Assembly (NCBI GenBank): GCA_013817065.1
Contig: JACDDJ010000108.1
Span: 1 to 5,700 of the forward strand
DNA length: 5,700 nt
Source of the DNA: Acidobacteriota bacterium
GTDB lineage: Bacteria > Acidobacteriota > Vicinamibacteria > Vicinamibacterales > 2-12-FULL-66-21
Reading direction: 5' to 3'
In this document: positions 5,548 through 5,700 of the stretch, one piece after another
Numbering within the stretch: position 1 is the first letter of the stretch
Layout: the number at the start of each line of letters is the position of its first letter
Notes under the pieces: model-generated
What the model saw: only the letters and a program-made list of their open reading frames with translations
What the model was told of the DNA's origin: nothing
Databases searched by the model: none
Program-made: the position numbers and the translations under genes

Positions 5548-5700
5548 GCACTGGCGACGAGTTCCCGGGACGCGGTGACGAGTTCCGCGGCCGCGGCGAG
5601 GAGCAGGTGCGCGACTACGCCAGCACGACGCCGTCCGCCACCTCGTCTTTGACCACGCGCAGCGGCGCCACCGGCGGCGATGCCGACCTCGATGCCGACG
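5523..5700 (+). CDS. Start of a third operon gene, probably DUF3618-domain protein (cut by window end)
   Basis: The frame opens at ATG 5523 after a near-perfect Shine-Dalgarno sequence and stays open to the window end (59 codons). The visible part is polar and disordered: MDDTTRRVGT, then a seven-residue repeat GDEFPGR/GDEFRGR/GEE, a Ser/Thr-rich stretch, and GGDADLDAD. No fold can be seen yet. The DUF3618 call rests on position directly after a PF07332 gene and on the acidic run that in such proteins precedes the IRxDIExTRxxM helix. It is therefore contextual. The overlap with the holin-like gene implies coupled translation. The GDEF string is part of a short repeat and has nothing to do with GGDEF cyclases. 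Confidence 0.6.
   Translation, partial: MDDTTRRVGTGDEFPGRGDEFRGRGEEQVRDYASTTPSATSSLTTRSGATGGDADLDAD
5553..5603 (+). repeat. 21-bp in-frame tandem repeat at the start of the third operon gene
   Basis: Imperfect 21-bp units at 5553-5573 and 5574-5594, plus 9 bases of a third (5595-5603), encode GDEFPGR, GDEFRGR and GEE. The units differ at several bases, so the duplication is not brand new. Confidence 0.65.

Noticed and set aside
5553..5603. GDEF strings as a cyclase active site
   Set aside because: They are part of a short disordered repeat and lack the GGDEF fold residues.

Overview
The window is GC-rich bacterial DNA with short intergenic gaps. The gene mix is a trypsin-like protease, an AI-2E family permease, a membrane-anchored PQQ-type propeller, a lone BON protein, a GGDEF protein, and a set of small membrane-stress proteins ending in a DUF3618-like gene. 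This suits a soil or environmental bacterium, and Acidobacteriota (Vicinamibacteria-like) is my best guess. That guess rests on gene style only; no rRNA or marker gene is present.

Layout, left to right. Bases 1-182 hold the C-terminal end of a chymotrypsin-fold serine protease (GDSGGP). An AI-2E/PerM-type permease (189-1232, +) follows after 6 nt. A 56-nt gap with an inverted repeat precedes a single-pass membrane protein with a PQQ-like beta-propeller (1289-2755, +). An AT-richer promoter region (2756-2864) drives a small BON-domain protein (2865-3170, +). This converges on a membrane-anchored diguanylate cyclase (3197-4183, -) with an intact GGEEF active site and RxxD inhibitory site. A divergent control region (about 4184-4294) separates the cyclase from a rightward, tightly coupled operon: a membrane protein with a Gly/Tyr/Ser-rich tail (4295-5152), a holin-like PF07332 protein (5152-5547), and the start of a third gene, probably DUF3618 (5523-past the end).

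The most unusual part is the divergent region. The same module, CACAAGGGGGAYTGGAATG (a strong Shine-Dalgarno sequence plus ATG), is present on both strands facing outward. It forms an 18/19-bp inverted repeat in which both ribosome-binding sites and both start codons would be paired. On the cyclase side the ATG is out of frame with the GGDEF gene because of a perfect 31-bp tandem duplication (4139-4200). Removing one copy restores a continuous 335-codon frame. The cyclase may therefore be recently frameshifted, or switchable by gain and loss of the repeat. The opposite gene and its operon appear intact.

Functionally, the right-hand operon looks like an envelope or general-stress module. The cyclase next to it shares a near-identical translation start with that operon, which suggests co-regulation or a duplicated leader; this is inference.
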